Assembly: GCA_023205875.1 (NCBI GenBank) | Contig: CP060768.1 | Span: 1 to 64,000, forward strand | Source: Chloropicon primus | Lineage: Eukaryota > Chlorophyta > Chloropicophyceae > Chloropicales > Chloropicaceae | Direction: 5' to 3' | DNA: 64,000 bases | Part shown: positions 20,098 to 30,219 of the stretch, piece by piece | Numbering within the stretch: position 1 is the stretch's first letter | Layout: each line of letters starts with the position of its first letter | Position numbers and translations under genes: made by a program | The notes under the pieces: model-generated | The model's database searches: none | Told to the model about the DNA's origin: nothing | What the model saw: the letters and a program-made list of their open reading frames with translations, nothing else

Positions 20098-20357
20098 CTT
20101 CTTCTTCTTCTTCTTCTGTGTCTTCTGTGGATCGATCGATCACCAAGGAGGAAGAGAGAGAGAGAGAGAGAAAGAGAGCGGTAACACAATGGAGGGGTAA
20201 CCGCAGGTCGTCGTCTTCTTCTTTGTTCGCCGCGCAGACGAAGAGGAGAAGTGGAAGCGGCCCGCGCCTTCCGTTCACCAGTCGCCTGAAAAATAACGGC
20301 CGATTTTTTCCGTTAGTTTTGAGGAATGGAAAAGTAACGTCACCAACAGAACATAAA

Positions 20358-20388
<31 letters not shown>

Positions 20389-20605
20389 AGGATGGACTGG
20401 GCGCTGGCTGGCTCTCCCTCTCCTCCGTGTCTGTCTGTTTCTGTCCCTCTCTCTTCTCCATGGCTTTTGGTGTCTGCTTCCACCTCTCCTCGAGGAGATG
20501 AACGGAACGGAACGGGTGGAGGGAGGGTGTGAGAGAGAGAGAGTTCTCTCCTCTCTTCTTCTCTCCTCTTTCTTTGGCAAAACGGGGCATGTCCTCTCTT
20601 TCCTG

Positions 20606-20644
<39 letters not shown>

Positions 20645-20877
20645 ATCCTTCCGGCCCAGGGGGAAGGGACTGCTCTTGGGCGGCCCATCACACATCTCAA
20701 GGCGAGACCTTGTGTTGGTTTCGCAAACAAAGGGTGGACCAATCCAGTCCAAAATCACGTCGCTCGCACAATCGGGGCACCTCTCCTCCTCCTGGGAGAC
20801 GGCGTGGAGCACGTGTGCCACTCCTTCCCCCTGCTTCGCGTTCACGAAAGGAATACATTACAACAATGGGCTCACTC
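20098..20877. other. Intergenic region rich in simple repeats
   Basis: About 780 bp between the 5' end of the unknown gene (minus) and the 3' end of rbfA (minus). Contains TTCTTC repeats at 20097-20120, (GA)n at 20155-20178, a (CGAGGA)n array at about 20361-20392 and (CT)n at 20608-20642. No gene seen; small open frames are low-complexity. Confidence 0.6.
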
Positions 20878-21767
20878 TCAAGAGCTCGTGGCCTCGGGCT
20901 CCGGGAAGGCGGAAGCGTCGAGGTAGAACTCCTGGTTGTCCAGGAACTCCTTGTCGTCCAAGTCCAGCTCCATGGCGTCGTCGTCGTCCCCCTCCGACTC
21001 CTCCTTCTTCTTCTTCTCCTCCCTCTCCCTCCTCAAGTCGGAGAAGATGTCGTCCAGCTTCTCCTGCTCCTCGACGGACTTGTCGTAGATCAGCCTCACC
21101 TCCGGCGCGCGCCTCATCTTGACCTGGAGCAGCAGCAGCATCCGCGGGTCAGCAGAAGAGAAGCAGGGAGAAAATCAGTCCGTCAGAACACATCGCATCG
21201 CATAGCATCGTCGTCGTTCGTCGTTCGTCGTCCCTGTCTGTTGCCTTTCGTTCTCACCTTCTGCGCGAGCTCCTTCCTGATGTATCCCTCCTTCCTCCGG
21301 AGGTTGTCGAAGGCGAACATCCTGGCCTCCTCGTCGTCCCCGCTCAAGTAGACGTAGACCTTGGCGACCTGGAGGTCGCTGGAGACGACCACCTCGGTGA
21401 CCTCCGCCATGAGGATGTCCTCGTCGTCCGCGGCGTACTCGCGGTACGGCGCCATCGCGTTCAGCACGACCTCATCGTAGCAGAGCAAGTTCGCCATCTC
21501 CCTCGCGAACTGCTTCTCCAGCCTCGCCACACGACGCTTATCCGCACGACACAACACACCACCACCACGACGTCGTTGCTGCTGACGAAGATGTTGTTGT
21601 TGCTGATGTTGATGTTGTTGCACGACGCCGTGCAGACCCCCTCCCCTCGTGGAGGAGGAAGAGTAAGGGGAAGAGGAAGGGGAAGGGGCGAGTGCGATGT
21701 GTCCCCGCCTAAACCTCCCCCCCACCATCCTCACCGTCATCCTCACCCTCGTCGTCCTCATCCTCAT
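20878..21767 (-). CDS. rbfA: Ribosome-binding factor A, plastid or mitochondrial
   Basis: Two exons on the minus strand (21767-21258 and 21123-20878) give 251 residues; the 132-bp GT-AG intron lies in the codon boundary after ELAQK, and joining gives the RbfA signature ...RKELAQK|VKMRRAPEVRLIYDKS. RbfA is a single KH-like domain that helps 16S rRNA 5' processing and 30S maturation in bacteria and plastids. Residues 1-75 are Arg/Ser/Gln-rich and low-complexity, fitting a transit peptide; the KH-like domain spans about 76-195 (REMANLL, VTEVVVSSDLQVAKVYVYLSG). The C-terminal 50 residues are acidic and contain an EEKKKKEESEGDDDD stretch. Transcribed divergently from the lipase gene. Confidence 0.9.
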
Positions 21768-22217
21768 CCTCGTCGTCGTCGTCGTGGCGAGCGGAGCACC
21801 TCATCCATCCTCCGTCGTGTGGTGTTAAAGTAGTGTACGCGTCGTTGTAATAGTGTTGTAATGATGGTGTTCCACGTCAGCCTTGTAGAAGTAACGTGGT
21901 TCGCAGAATCCAACGAGCCCCTCTCCATTGATGTAGGAATCCCTCCTTGATAGGGTTGAGTTCGGAGGAAAAGAGGGGCGGAGATCGAGCCAAGGGTCGC
22001 ACGATCGAGACCGCATACGGGTCGCCCGCGTCACGCTGAACAGGAGCGACAACAACAACAACACGAGGGACACACACACAACAAACGGAACCGGAACCAC
22101 GAACAAACACAACCTTTTCATTCCATTCCTTTCCTATTCCATTGGGGTTTCATTTTATCGGTGGGGGGGGACAAGAGAGGCAGAGGGACACGGAAGGGAA
22201 GGAAGGTTTGGGTCGTT
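21768..22217. other. Divergent promoter region between rbfA and lipase genes
   Basis: About 450 bp. It holds GTC and CTC repeats close to the rbfA start and a run of Gs at about 22163-22169. No clear core promoter element and no credible gene. Confidence 0.5.
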
Positions 22218-24545
22218 ATGAGTTTGGTGCGCGGTGGTGTGAGTGGGAGGGTGAGGAGGACGAGGTCATCGTCTTTGTGTTGCAGTGGGAGTAACGCTGC
22301 TTCTTCCTCGCCCTCGCCCTCTTATTCTTCTTTGCCTCGGAGGAAGACCACCTCCACAAACAACAACGTCAACGTCAACGTCAACGTCAACGTCTGCAGG
22401 AGGGCAAGGAGCCTGGGGCTCGGGGAGGAACCCTCCTCCTCGGCGACGGACTGGAGACTCCGGGCGAGCATGTGGAGCCCCTCCTCGTCGGACTCCTCCA
22501 CCGCTCCGCATCCCAGCAGCAGCAGCGCTAGCGGCAAGAAGAAGAAGAAGGGAGTGGTCCCTGGCGAGCACTCGAGCGCTTCTTCTTCTTCTTCTTCTTC
22601 TTCTTCTTCTGCCTCGTCGTCGTCCTCTGCGGTTGCGAGAGCGGCGGCCTCGGTCCAACCGCTGGACGTCGGCGTCGTGGACGGGTCGGCGAGCCCCCTG
22701 CTTCCCTTGGGTTCTTTCTCCAGGTGGGCGGTGGAGGGTGGGAAGCGCGCGGTGAGGCTGCTGACCAAAGCAACCTCCCTGACCAAGGCCGCGGCGATTT
22801 CCTTGACGTCCCTGGACGAGGACAACCTCAGCACGCTGGCCAAGGAGGTGGAGAAGCTGAACCAGGTGGACCAGCCGGAGAAGACCACCAAGCCCGCAGT
22901 GAGCGTCAAGAGCTTCCTCAAGGACGTGAGCCACGACGAGGAGCTCCTGAGGAGGTTCAGGTACCTCAGCAGCATGTCCGAGCAGGCCTACTACACGAGG
23001 ACGCTGACCGAGGGGGACGTCAGGCGGAGGTACAAGCTGCGGCTCGTGGCGACGAGCGAGGAGTACAAGGAAGCCGCCCGGGCCGCGCTGGAGCTCGGCG
23101 AGTGCGTCGAGGACGTATTCCAGGCCGGGGACGGGATGTGCCAGAGCCCCAAGCAGGAGGAGGAGAGGATCTCGCGCGCGAGGGACGAGATGGAGGAGGA
23201 GCTCGACCTGGAGGAGATGTACAAGAGCCTGAGCTTCGAGGAGAAGGCGTACGAGCTGGGGATCACCACGGAGGCGGCGGCGGCGGAGGGGGTCGAGGAG
23301 CCCTCCTCCTCGTCGTCGGACCTCGCGGAGGCGGACAACGTCGGGGTGGTGGGCCGCGCCCTGGACACCGCCAAGGGGTTCACGACGTTCGTCTCGGGCT
23401 ACACCAAGAGCTTCAACCTTTCCAAAAAGTCCAAGGGCCAGGAGTCCGTCGAAGCGGAGGGCCAGGGCGCGACCAAGGCGAAGTCCCCGGACAACGACCC
23501 TTGCGAGTGGTTCGTGTGCGACAGCCGCGCCGACGAGCCGGCCTCTAACTTGTCCACCAAGGGACGCCCGACGAGGTACATCTCCCTCCAGGGGTCGGAC
23601 TCCCTGGACCACTGGGTGACGAACCTGAGCTTCGACCCCGTGGACTTTGAGGGCAAGGACCTCAACGTGAAGATCCACGCGGGGATCTACAACGCCGCGG
23701 AGAAGCTCATGGCCCAGCTCCAGTTCGCGGTGGAGGAGCACATCGAGGCCCACGGCAAGGAAGCGAGGTTCGTCTTCACCGGTCACTCTCTGGGCGGGGC
23801 CATCGCGTCCTGCCTGGTCATGATGCTCGTGCACAGGGGGGTCGTCGACAAGGCGATGGTCGAGGGGGTGTACACCTACGGCTGCCCCGCGTTCGTTTGC
23901 GAGAACTGCAGCTGCGAGTGCTGCGAGGGCGAGAACTGCGAGTGCACGGGGGACAACGTCAAGCTCTTGGAGAGGCTGGGTCTGAGCCCCTCGGTCTTCA
24001 ACCACTTGTGCATGCACAGGGACATCGTTCCGAAGGCCTTTGCGTGCGACTACACCCTCGTGAAGAGCATCATGAGCAAGATGGACCAGTTCAAGAACCA
24101 CGGCTGCCTCAAGGGAAGCAGGGAGAAGAATTACACCCCCGCCCTCTACAGGCACGTTGGGGACGTGTACTTTGTGCAGCCGAGCACTGAGTACCTGCAG
24201 TTTGCCCGGCCGGAGGGAGACTCTCCCCTCCTGCCGGAGGGCCAGGGCATCTGGAAGATGGTCGAGCCGCCCCAGTCGCTCAAGCTCGCGATGAAGACCA
24301 TGAACAGGGTGTCGAGGTCTCTTCAGAACGAGTGGGCCTTCGGGGATATGGACCTGTACACCTACGCCTCGGACATGAACCACGCGATTATTGAAATTTT
24401 TAACAACCCCCACCCCATCGAGACGCTGAAGGACAAAGCGGCTTACGGCCACGAGGGGGGGGTCTCAAGGTTCCACAAGCCCAAGAACTACACGAGGGCG
24501 GTGGGCGTCCTGCTGATGGACAACGCCAGCACCAACAAGATGTAA
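22218..24545 (+). CDS. Class 3 (alpha/beta-hydrolase) lipase, probably plastid
   Basis: A 775-residue intronless protein with the lipase-3 nucleophile elbow GHSLGGAIAS at about residue 521. Residues 1-150 are Ser/Arg-rich with poly-Ser runs and no acidic character early on, fitting a plastid transit peptide followed by a linker. The middle (about 190-440) is helical and acidic and not diagnostic. The domain containing the elbow also has YISLQGSDSLDHWVTNLSF, typical of the segment before the elbow, and later HLCMHRDIVPKAFACDY, which supplies a plausible catalytic Asp; the final His is not pinned down. A Cys-rich insertion (CENCSCECCEGENCEC, about 562-577) follows the elbow and is unusual. Such enzymes release fatty acids from plastid galactolipids or triacylglycerol. 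The track of open frame before 22218 lacks an ATG. Confidence 0.88.
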   Translation: MSLVRGGVSGRVRRTRSSSLCCSGSNAASSSPSPSYSSLPRRKTTSTNNNVNVNVNVNVCRRARSLGLGEEPSSSATDWRLRASMWSPSSSDSSTAPHPSSSSASGKKKKKGVVPGEHSSASSSSSSSSSSASSSSSAVARAAASVQPLDVGVVDGSASPLLPLGSFSRWAVEGGKRAVRLLTKATSLTKAAAISLTSLDEDNLSTLAKEVEKLNQVDQPEKTTKPAVSVKSFLKDVSHDEELLRRFRYLSSMSEQAYYTRTLTEGDVRRRYKLRLVATSEEYKEAARAALELGECVEDVFQAGDGMCQSPKQEEERISRARDEMEEELDLEEMYKSLSFEEKAYELGITTEAAAAEGVEEPSSSSSDLAEADNVGVVGRALDTAKGFTTFVSGYTKSFNLSKKSKGQESVEAEGQGATKAKSPDNDPCEWFVCDSRADEPASNLSTKGRPTRYISLQGSDSLDHWVTNLSFDPVDFEGKDLNVKIHAGIYNAAEKLMAQLQFAVEEHIEAHGKEARFVFTGHSLGGAIASCLVMMLVHRGVVDKAMVEGVYTYGCPAFVCENCSCECCEGENCECTGDNVKLLERLGLSPSVFNHLCMHRDIVPKAFACDYTLVKSIMSKMDQFKNHGCLKGSREKNYTPALYRHVGDVYFVQPSTEYLQFARPEGDSPLLPEGQGIWKMVEPPQSLKLAMKTMNRVSRSLQNEWAFGDMDLYTYASDMNHAIIEIFNNPHPIETLKDKAAYGHEGGVSRFHKPKNYTRAVGVLLMDNASTNKM

Positions 24546-24711
24546 CAGTAGAGCAATTTTGGGCAATTTTGTAGACAAATGTAAACTTTTTTAACTTGTA
24601 AAAAATTCGATGCACTTGCTTGCTTGGTCTGGTCTCTTCCTCGGCGCGCGCGCGCGCGTGTGTGTGTGGAGAACGAACGAACGAAAATGATGCAAAAACT
24701 TTTTTTTTTTT

Positions 24712-26445
24712 TTAGATGACGGTTCCATCAGGTATGACCGAGTCCTTGATGATCACAACGATGCCGTCCTTGATGATGTAACCTTCCTTCTCCCTGTTGG
24801 CCTCCTGCACGTTGTCCTTGTTGATGATCTGCACGTTGTGGCCGATTCTCGCGTTCTTGTCGATGATGCACTTCTTCACCACGGATCCGTTCCCGAGCCC
24901 AATCGGCATGCAGCCCGGGAGAAGCTCGCACTCCTCCATGGTCTCGTAATAGTCGGACCCCATGATGAGGGCGTCCTCGACGACGCAGTTGCTGCCGATC
25001 AAGGACCTCAGCCCCACGACAGAGTTCGAGACCTTGCTGCCGTGCCTGATCACGCACCCGTCCCCGATCACGCTGCTGGTGATCTCGCTTTCGATCACCT
25101 TGCTCGGGGGCAGGAACCTCGACATGGTGTAAATGGGGAACTCGTGGTCGTAGAAGGAGAACTTGAGCTTATCCCCCGACTCGCAGAGCGCCAAGTTGGA
25201 CTTGTAGAAGGCCTCGATGGTTCCGATGTCCTCCCAGTACCCGTCAAACAGGAACGCCTGGATGTTCATCCCGATCGAGTTGGCCCCGGGGATGACCTCC
25301 GAGCCAAAGTCGTTGGCCTCGGGAAAGTGCTTGGTGAGCAAATCGATCATGGCGCTGGTCTTGAAGACGTAGATACCCATGCTCGCGATGTAGGGCATCT
25401 CCTCGGCCCTCTCCTCGTCGAGTCCCAGGACAGTCGTGTCCACCTGCATGTTCTTCAGGGCCTCGCCCTCCGGCTTCTCCGAAAACTCGAAGATCCTCCC
25501 CGTGTCGTCGATCTTCATCAGTCCAAACGCGGATGCCCTCTTCTCGTCGCACGGCAGGGCGCTCACGGTGATGTCCGCCCCGCTCCTCACGTGCGTCTCG
25601 ACAAAGTCGCTGTAGTCCATCCTGTACAGGTGGTCGCCCGAGAGAATGAGGTAGTTCTCGATCCCGTCCCTCTCCGCGGCCTGGAAGAGCCAGAGGTACT
25701 GCCTCACCGCGTCCGCGGTCCCCTGGAACCACTCTGGGTTCGTGGGGCTCTGCTGGGCCGCGAGGACCTCCACGAATCCCCCCCTCCCCGCGGGCCCGCC
25801 GCCCACGATCGAGTTGTAGGCCTGGGACATGTGCCTGTTCAGGGACGCCGAGTTGAACTGCGTCAGGCAGTACATCTTGTTGATCCCGCTGTTGATGCAG
25901 TTGCTCACCGGGATGTCGATGAGTCTGTAGTTCGCCCCGAGGGGCACCGCAGGCTTGGCACGCTTCTTGGTGAGGGGGTAGAGCCTCGTCCCGGCCCCTC
26001 CTCCCAAGATCACGCCGAGCACGGTCTTCTGCATGTCAGTCTTGTTCATCATGAGCTGCCCTGCGAGGTCACCAGGCTCCACGCCGTTCCCAGCGTACGC
26101 CGGCGACGGCGAGGCGTAGCTCTCCTCCTGGTTCACCTGCACCGCCTTCGCCACCACCCCGGACGACGACGACGACGACAAGCGCAAGCGGCGCCCGTGG
26201 TTGCGGCGTCCCGACGACAACGTCGCCAGACAGGCCACCACACCCGCGCCGCCACTGCTGCTAGTTGCGTTGACGTTTGCGTTCGCGTTTGCGTTGGTGA
26301 CATCCACCCTCCTCCTCCTGGTGGTCCTCCTCCTTCTGGAGATGTTGTTGCTGCTGCTGTTGCTGTTGTTGTTGATGCCGCTCTGACTCTGAGCGACGGC
26401 TGGCGCGAAGCACCTACTACTCGTCGACGTCGTCACCATCCTCAT
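24712..26445 (-). CDS. ADP-glucose pyrophosphorylase, small (catalytic) subunit type
   Basis: A 577-residue protein catalysing ATP + glucose-1-phosphate to ADP-glucose + PPi, the committed step of starch synthesis in plastids. The first 130 or so residues are Ser/Asn/Arg-rich with homopolymeric Asn/Ser, a plausible transit peptide plus linker. The catalytic domain has [80 protein letters not shown] and [10 protein letters not shown]. The left-handed beta-helix domain at the end carries repeats ending in [12 protein letters not shown] and [22 protein letters not shown] and the DNVQEA motif are closest to the plant small subunit. Convergent with the lipase gene (166 bp between stops). Confidence 0.95.
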   Translation of the reverse strand: MRMVTTSTSSRCFAPAVAQSQSGINNNSNSSSNNISRRRRTTRRRRVDVTNANANANVNATSSSGGAGVVACLATLSSGRRNHGRRLRLSSSSSSGVVAKAVQVNQEESYASPSPAYAGNGVEPGDLAGQLMMNKTDMQKTVLGVILGGGAGTRLYPLTKKRAKPAVPLGANYRLIDIPVSNCINSGINKMYCLTQFNSASLNRHMSQAYNSIVGGGPAGRGGFVEVLAAQQSPTNPEWFQGTADAVRQYLWLFQAAERDGIENYLILSGDHLYRMDYSDFVETHVRSGADITVSALPCDEKRASAFGLMKIDDTGRIFEFSEKPEGEALKNMQVDTTVLGLDEERAEEMPYIASMGIYVFKTSAMIDLLTKHFPEANDFGSEVIPGANSIGMNIQAFLFDGYWEDIGTIEAFYKSNLALCESGDKLKFSFYDHEFPIYTMSRFLPPSKVIESEITSSVIGDGCVIRHGSKVSNSVVGLRSLIGSNCVVEDALIMGSDYYETMEECELLPGCMPIGLGNGSVVKKCIIDKNARIGHNVQIINKDNVQEANREKEGYIIKDGIVVIIKDSVIPDGTVI

Positions 26446-26813
26446 TCCTCGTGTCCTCGTGTCCTCGTGTCCTCGTTAGGCGCGCTCCCGCTCCTCGACG
26501 TCGCGTCGTGTGGCTGTCGCGTCGTCGTGATCTGGATCAGGATCTCTGATTTTTTGGAGGCCAGCTCGATCCAGGGAGGACGAGGGCCATTCATTGCCAT
26601 AGCGATGGCGGCAACCGCGAGGGAGGGGAGGGGGGGCGCAACAGGGGAAGGGGGCAAGGATAAGGGGGGGGGAGAGGGAGGAAATAAGTGAGGGAGGTAG
26701 ACTTGGTTGCCTGGAGACAGAGACAGAGAGAGAGACAGAGGAAGCATGACATGGGGGGGGGCGGGTTGGTTGGGGGGTTGGAGAATAGAAATATCTAAAG
26801 ATGTCCTGGTCTC

Positions 26814-26844
<31 letters not shown>

Positions 26845-27131
26845 TGGGAGGGGCAATTCCGAAGGGAAAATACAGCGCTGTCGTTGGGATATCAAGAAGA
26901 AGGAAAAGGAAGGACAAGCATGACGCGCGTCCCCGAAAGATAAAGAACGAACAAAAAAAAGAGTCTAGCCTAATTCTAATTTATTCAACCAACAAGAGAG
27001 ATATCATTATTTTACTGTTACTTTACGGCGGGGGAGGACGACAAGCCCCTGATGATCTCGTGCAATCCATCGCAACGCCGTGCCTGTCACCTCTAAGCCT
27101 GCCTGGGTTCTTCTTCTTCTTCTTCTTCTTC
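26446..27131. other. Intergenic region between AGPase start and ACBP end
   Basis: About 690 bp with G-rich runs (26740-26790), a (CT)n run at about 26809-26842 and an AT-richer section at 26940-27030 close to the 3' end of the ankyrin-ACBP gene. TTCTTC repeats at about 27110-27132 abut the ACBP stop. No gene seen. Confidence 0.55.
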
Positions 27132-28241
27132 TCAGGACTTCCAGCCGATGAACTGCTCCCCCTCCGGCTTGGTCTTCCAGTGGTCCGGGGCCCACATCGC
27201 GGGGGTCTCCCCGTCCCCGTCCACCTTGGACTCGTCCGCGCCCCCCTCCACCAGGACGTCGTAAATCTCCCTGTACTCGCACATCGCGGCGTAGTGCAGC
27301 GGGGTCTGGCCGTCCGCGTCCTGGCAGTTCGGGTCGGCCTCGTTGCGCAGCAGGGCGCACACCAGCTCCAGGTTGCCGTGGTCCGTCGCCCAGTGGAGGA
27401 GGGTCCTCTCCTTGCCGTCGCGCTCGGAGAGATCGATGTCGGTCGACCCCCCTTGTTGCCCAGCCCCCCCGGACCCTCTCCTCCTCAGGAGCTCCTCCAT
27501 CACCCCCTCGACCCCGGAGTTCTCGGCGACGGCGTCGTACCAGTTGCTGGTGCCCCCCCCTCCGCCTCCCGCCCCGGCGTCCCCCTCCCCCCCCTCCTCC
27601 TCGTTGTCCTGGTAAGGGTCCCTCAGCGTGCTGTTCGTGACCCAGCTGTGCATGCCCGCGTCCTCCCCCTCCTCTCCGTCCAGGGTGAAGTCAATGTCCT
27701 TCTGCACGGCCTTGGCCAGCACCTTTCCCACGTACATGGTCATGGCGAGACTCCTCTTCATCCCCGCGCACTCCCTCCACGCCCGCCGCTTCGCCACCTC
27801 CTTGGGCGAAACCGCCACGCCAGTGGCGCTGACAACCGAGGAAACCAAATACCGCACCCACCTCGACCACCTCTTCGTCCATCCTTCCCCTTCATCGCCA
27901 CCGCCACCGCCACCGCCACCGCAGTCTCCCACCGTGGCCTGCTTGTACAAGCCGTAAAGCTCCAGGAGCTCCCTGCTCTCGAAGACGTCCACGGAAACGA
28001 GCGAGGTGCTCGCGACGAAGTCGCACGCCCTGTCGAAGTCCCGCTCGTCCTTGGCAGAGACCTCCTCCTCCTCGCCGTCGTCCACTTCACCACCGCCACC
28101 GCCATCCTCGGAGGAGGAGTTATGGTTGTGGTACGCGGCGAGTGCTGCGACGAGTCCGGCTGTCGCTATACCGAGGCACACGACCACCCTCGTGGTGTCG
28201 ACAAGACACGCTTTGTCCCCCCTCTGCTCCCCCTCTCCCAT
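27132..28241 (-). CDS. Acyl-CoA-binding protein with C-terminal ankyrin repeats
   Basis: A 369-residue protein starting at the ATG at 28241 (MGEGEQRG), because the longer frame to 28367 adds only Ser/Arg low-complexity sequence. Residues about 16-36 form a hydrophobic segment (VVVCLGIATAGLVAALAAYH) that is probably a membrane anchor or signal, as in ER-anchored plant ACBPs. The ACBP fold follows: FDRACDFVAST, then LLELYGLYKQATVGDC, an unusual Gly/Asp-rich insertion, and KRRAWRECAGM. The C-terminus carries two or three ankyrin repeats (RTLLHWATDHGNLELV, GQTPLHYAAMCEYREI). This layout matches plant ACBP1/2 and animal ACBD6. Expected role: binding and movement of long-chain acyl-CoA at the ER. 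Poly-Gly insertions split the ACBP fold and deserve structural checking. Confidence 0.88.
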   Translation of the reverse strand: MGEGEQRGDKACLVDTTRVVVCLGIATAGLVAALAAYHNHNSSSEDGGGGGEVDDGEEEEVSAKDERDFDRACDFVASTSLVSVDVFESRELLELYGLYKQATVGDCGGGGGGGGDEGEGWTKRWSRWVRYLVSSVVSATGVAVSPKEVAKRRAWRECAGMKRSLAMTMYVGKVLAKAVQKDIDFTLDGEEGEDAGMHSWVTNSTLRDPYQDNEEEGGEGDAGAGGGGGGTSNWYDAVAENSGVEGVMEELLRRRGSGGAGQQGGSTDIDLSERDGKERTLLHWATDHGNLELVCALLRNEADPNCQDADGQTPLHYAAMCEYREIYDVLVEGGADESKVDGDGETPAMWAPDHWKTKPEGEQFIGWKS

Positions 28242-28742
28242 GGCAAACACCCCTCTCCGCTCTCGTCCTCGTCCTCGTCCTCGTCGTGCAATCCAAATGG
28301 AATGGAATGAGAAAGAAGAATGCGAAAGGGATGAAGAAGTAAAGGAATCCGATCCGATCCGATCCAATGTGTTCCGATCGATCGATCGTCTTCTTCGTCC
28401 TCGTTCTTGTCCTCGTGTGTTGGTGTTGGTGTTGTCTGGTTCCCTCCTCCTCTTCGCCTCCTCTGGAAACTACGCGCCAAAAAAGAAAAAAGAAAAGAAA
28501 AGAAACGAAGGGACAGATCGATCGATCGATCGGACGACGAACGACGACGACGGCGACGCAACCGCAACACCGCGACACCGCGACACCGCGACACGACGCG
28601 CGACGCGTGAGGAAGGAGGAACGCCAGCCTTCGCCGCCCACTTCACTTGACTTGACTTGATTCGACTCGCTTGTGTTCTCGCTTGGTGGCTTGAAGGGGA
28701 TTGAATTGGCTAGTAGCCACTTGAGTTGTTTAGGTTGACAAG
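28242..28742. other. Divergent intergenic region ACBP / gamma-tubulin
   Basis: About 500 bp with GATC repeats (GATCCGATCCGATCC near 28350, ATCGATCGATCG near 28377 and 28518), (CGTCCT)n at about 28262-28290 and ACACCGCGACACCGCGACAC at about 28570. Probably two promoters and leaders. No gene seen. Confidence 0.55.
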
Positions 28743-30137
28743 ATGCCTCGTGAGATCATCACGCTGCAGGTGGGCCAGTGCGGCAACCAGATCGGGATGG
28801 AGTTCTGGAAGAAGTTGTGTTACGAGCACGGGATAAGCAAGACGGGTATGCTGGAGGACTTTGCTTTGAACAACACGGGGAACGACAGGAAGGACGTGTT
28901 CTTCTACCAGGCGGATGACGAGCACTACGTGCCTCGTGCCGTGCTCGTGGACTTGGAGCCCAGGGTCATCAACGCCATCCAGAACTCCGAGTACAAGAAC
29001 CTCTACAACCACGAGAACGTGTTCTTGTCGAGCCACGGCGGAGGGGCGGGGAACAACTGGGCGAGCGGGTACAGCCAGGCCGAGGCGGTCCAGGAGGAGC
29101 TCTTGGACATGATAGACAGGGAGGCGGAGGGGAGCGACTCCCTCGAGGGCTTCGTGCTCTGCCACTCCATTGCGGGAGGAACGGGGAGTGGTATGGGGTC
29201 CTACATGCTCGAGGCCCTGAACGACAGGTTTGGGAAGAAGCTGATCCAGACGTACTCCGTTTTCCCGAACCAGAACGAGACGTCTGACGTCGTCGTGCAG
29301 CCTTACAACTCTCTGCTCACGCTCAAGCGCTTGACGTTGAACGCGGACGCCGTGGTCGTCCTGGACAACACGGCGCTGAACAGGATAGCGGTGGACAGGC
29401 TTCACATACAAAACCCCACTTTTGCCCAGACCAACGCTCTGGTCTCCACTGTCATGGCGGCGAGCACGACGACCTTGAGGTACCCGGGCTACATGAACAA
29501 CGACCTGGTTGGCCTGATCGCCAACCTCGTTCCGACGCCGAGGTGCCACTTCCTCATGGCTGGGTACACCCCGCTGACCATCGATGAAAGCATCGGGCAG
29601 AAGCAGGAGACGGTGACGCAGAGCACCATCAGGAAGACGACAGTGCTGGACGTCATGAGGCGCCTCCTGCAGTCGAAGAACATCATGGTCTCCGCACACG
29701 CCAGGAGCAAGGAGACGAGCAACAGCAAGTACATCTCTATCCTGAACGTGATTCAGGGAGAGGTGGACCCGACGCAGGTGCACAAGTCCTTGCAGCGCAT
29801 CAGGGAGAGGAAGCTTGCTCAGTTCATAGAGTGGGGCCCGGCCAGCATCCAGGTCGCCCTCAGTCGCAAGTCCCCCTATGTCAAGTCCCAGCACAGGGTT
29901 AGTGGCCTCATGCTTGCCAACCACACCAGCATCCGCCACCTCTTCTCCAGGTGCTTGAACCAGTACGACAGGCTCATGAGAAGAAGGGCGTTCTTGGACA
30001 ACTACGAGAAGCACCCCATGTTTGCAGAAGATCTGAGCGAATTTGATGACTCCCGGGAAGTCGTGGAGCAGCTTGCGGAGGAATACAAGGCTTGCGAAAG
30101 CCCGGACTACATCAAGAGCTGGAGCTCGTACTCGTGA
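28743..30137 (+). CDS. TUBG: Gamma-tubulin
   Basis: A 464-residue intronless protein. It nucleates microtubules in the gamma-tubulin ring complex at spindle poles. It starts [18 protein letters not shown]; the GTP-binding signature reads [10 protein letters not shown] (about 145-154), and [20 protein letters not shown] and [14 protein letters not shown] are gamma-specific. Length is close to the 450-475 residues usual for the family. It is separated by only 82 bp from the convergent FANCD2 stop, so the two genes must share or overlap 3' sequences. Confidence 0.97.
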   Translation: MPREIITLQVGQCGNQIGMEFWKKLCYEHGISKTGMLEDFALNNTGNDRKDVFFYQADDEHYVPRAVLVDLEPRVINAIQNSEYKNLYNHENVFLSSHGGGAGNNWASGYSQAEAVQEELLDMIDREAEGSDSLEGFVLCHSIAGGTGSGMGSYMLEALNDRFGKKLIQTYSVFPNQNETSDVVVQPYNSLLTLKRLTLNADAVVVLDNTALNRIAVDRLHIQNPTFAQTNALVSTVMAASTTTLRYPGYMNNDLVGLIANLVPTPRCHFLMAGYTPLTIDESIGQKQETVTQSTIRKTTVLDVMRRLLQSKNIMVSAHARSKETSNSKYISILNVIQGEVDPTQVHKSLQRIRERKLAQFIEWGPASIQVALSRKSPYVKSQHRVSGLMLANHTSIRHLFSRCLNQYDRLMRRRAFLDNYEKHPMFAEDLSEFDDSREVVEQLAEEYKACESPDYIKSWSSYS

Positions 30138-30219
30138 ATTCGTACACTGTTTTACAATCAAATGGTCTCTCTCTTGTACATTCTAAGTTTTATATAGTCA
30201 GAACTCTTTTCCGCGTTGT

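Noticed and set aside
18620-20845. 741-codon minus-strand open frame overlapping the unknown 452-residue gene
   Set aside because: Consists of Gly/Arg/Asp low-complexity in a shifted frame and runs through microsatellites; the 452-residue frame has a signal peptide and balanced composition.
22161-22217. Upstream extension of the lipase frame starting with GTG
   Set aside because: No ATG; eukaryotic start at 22218 preferred.
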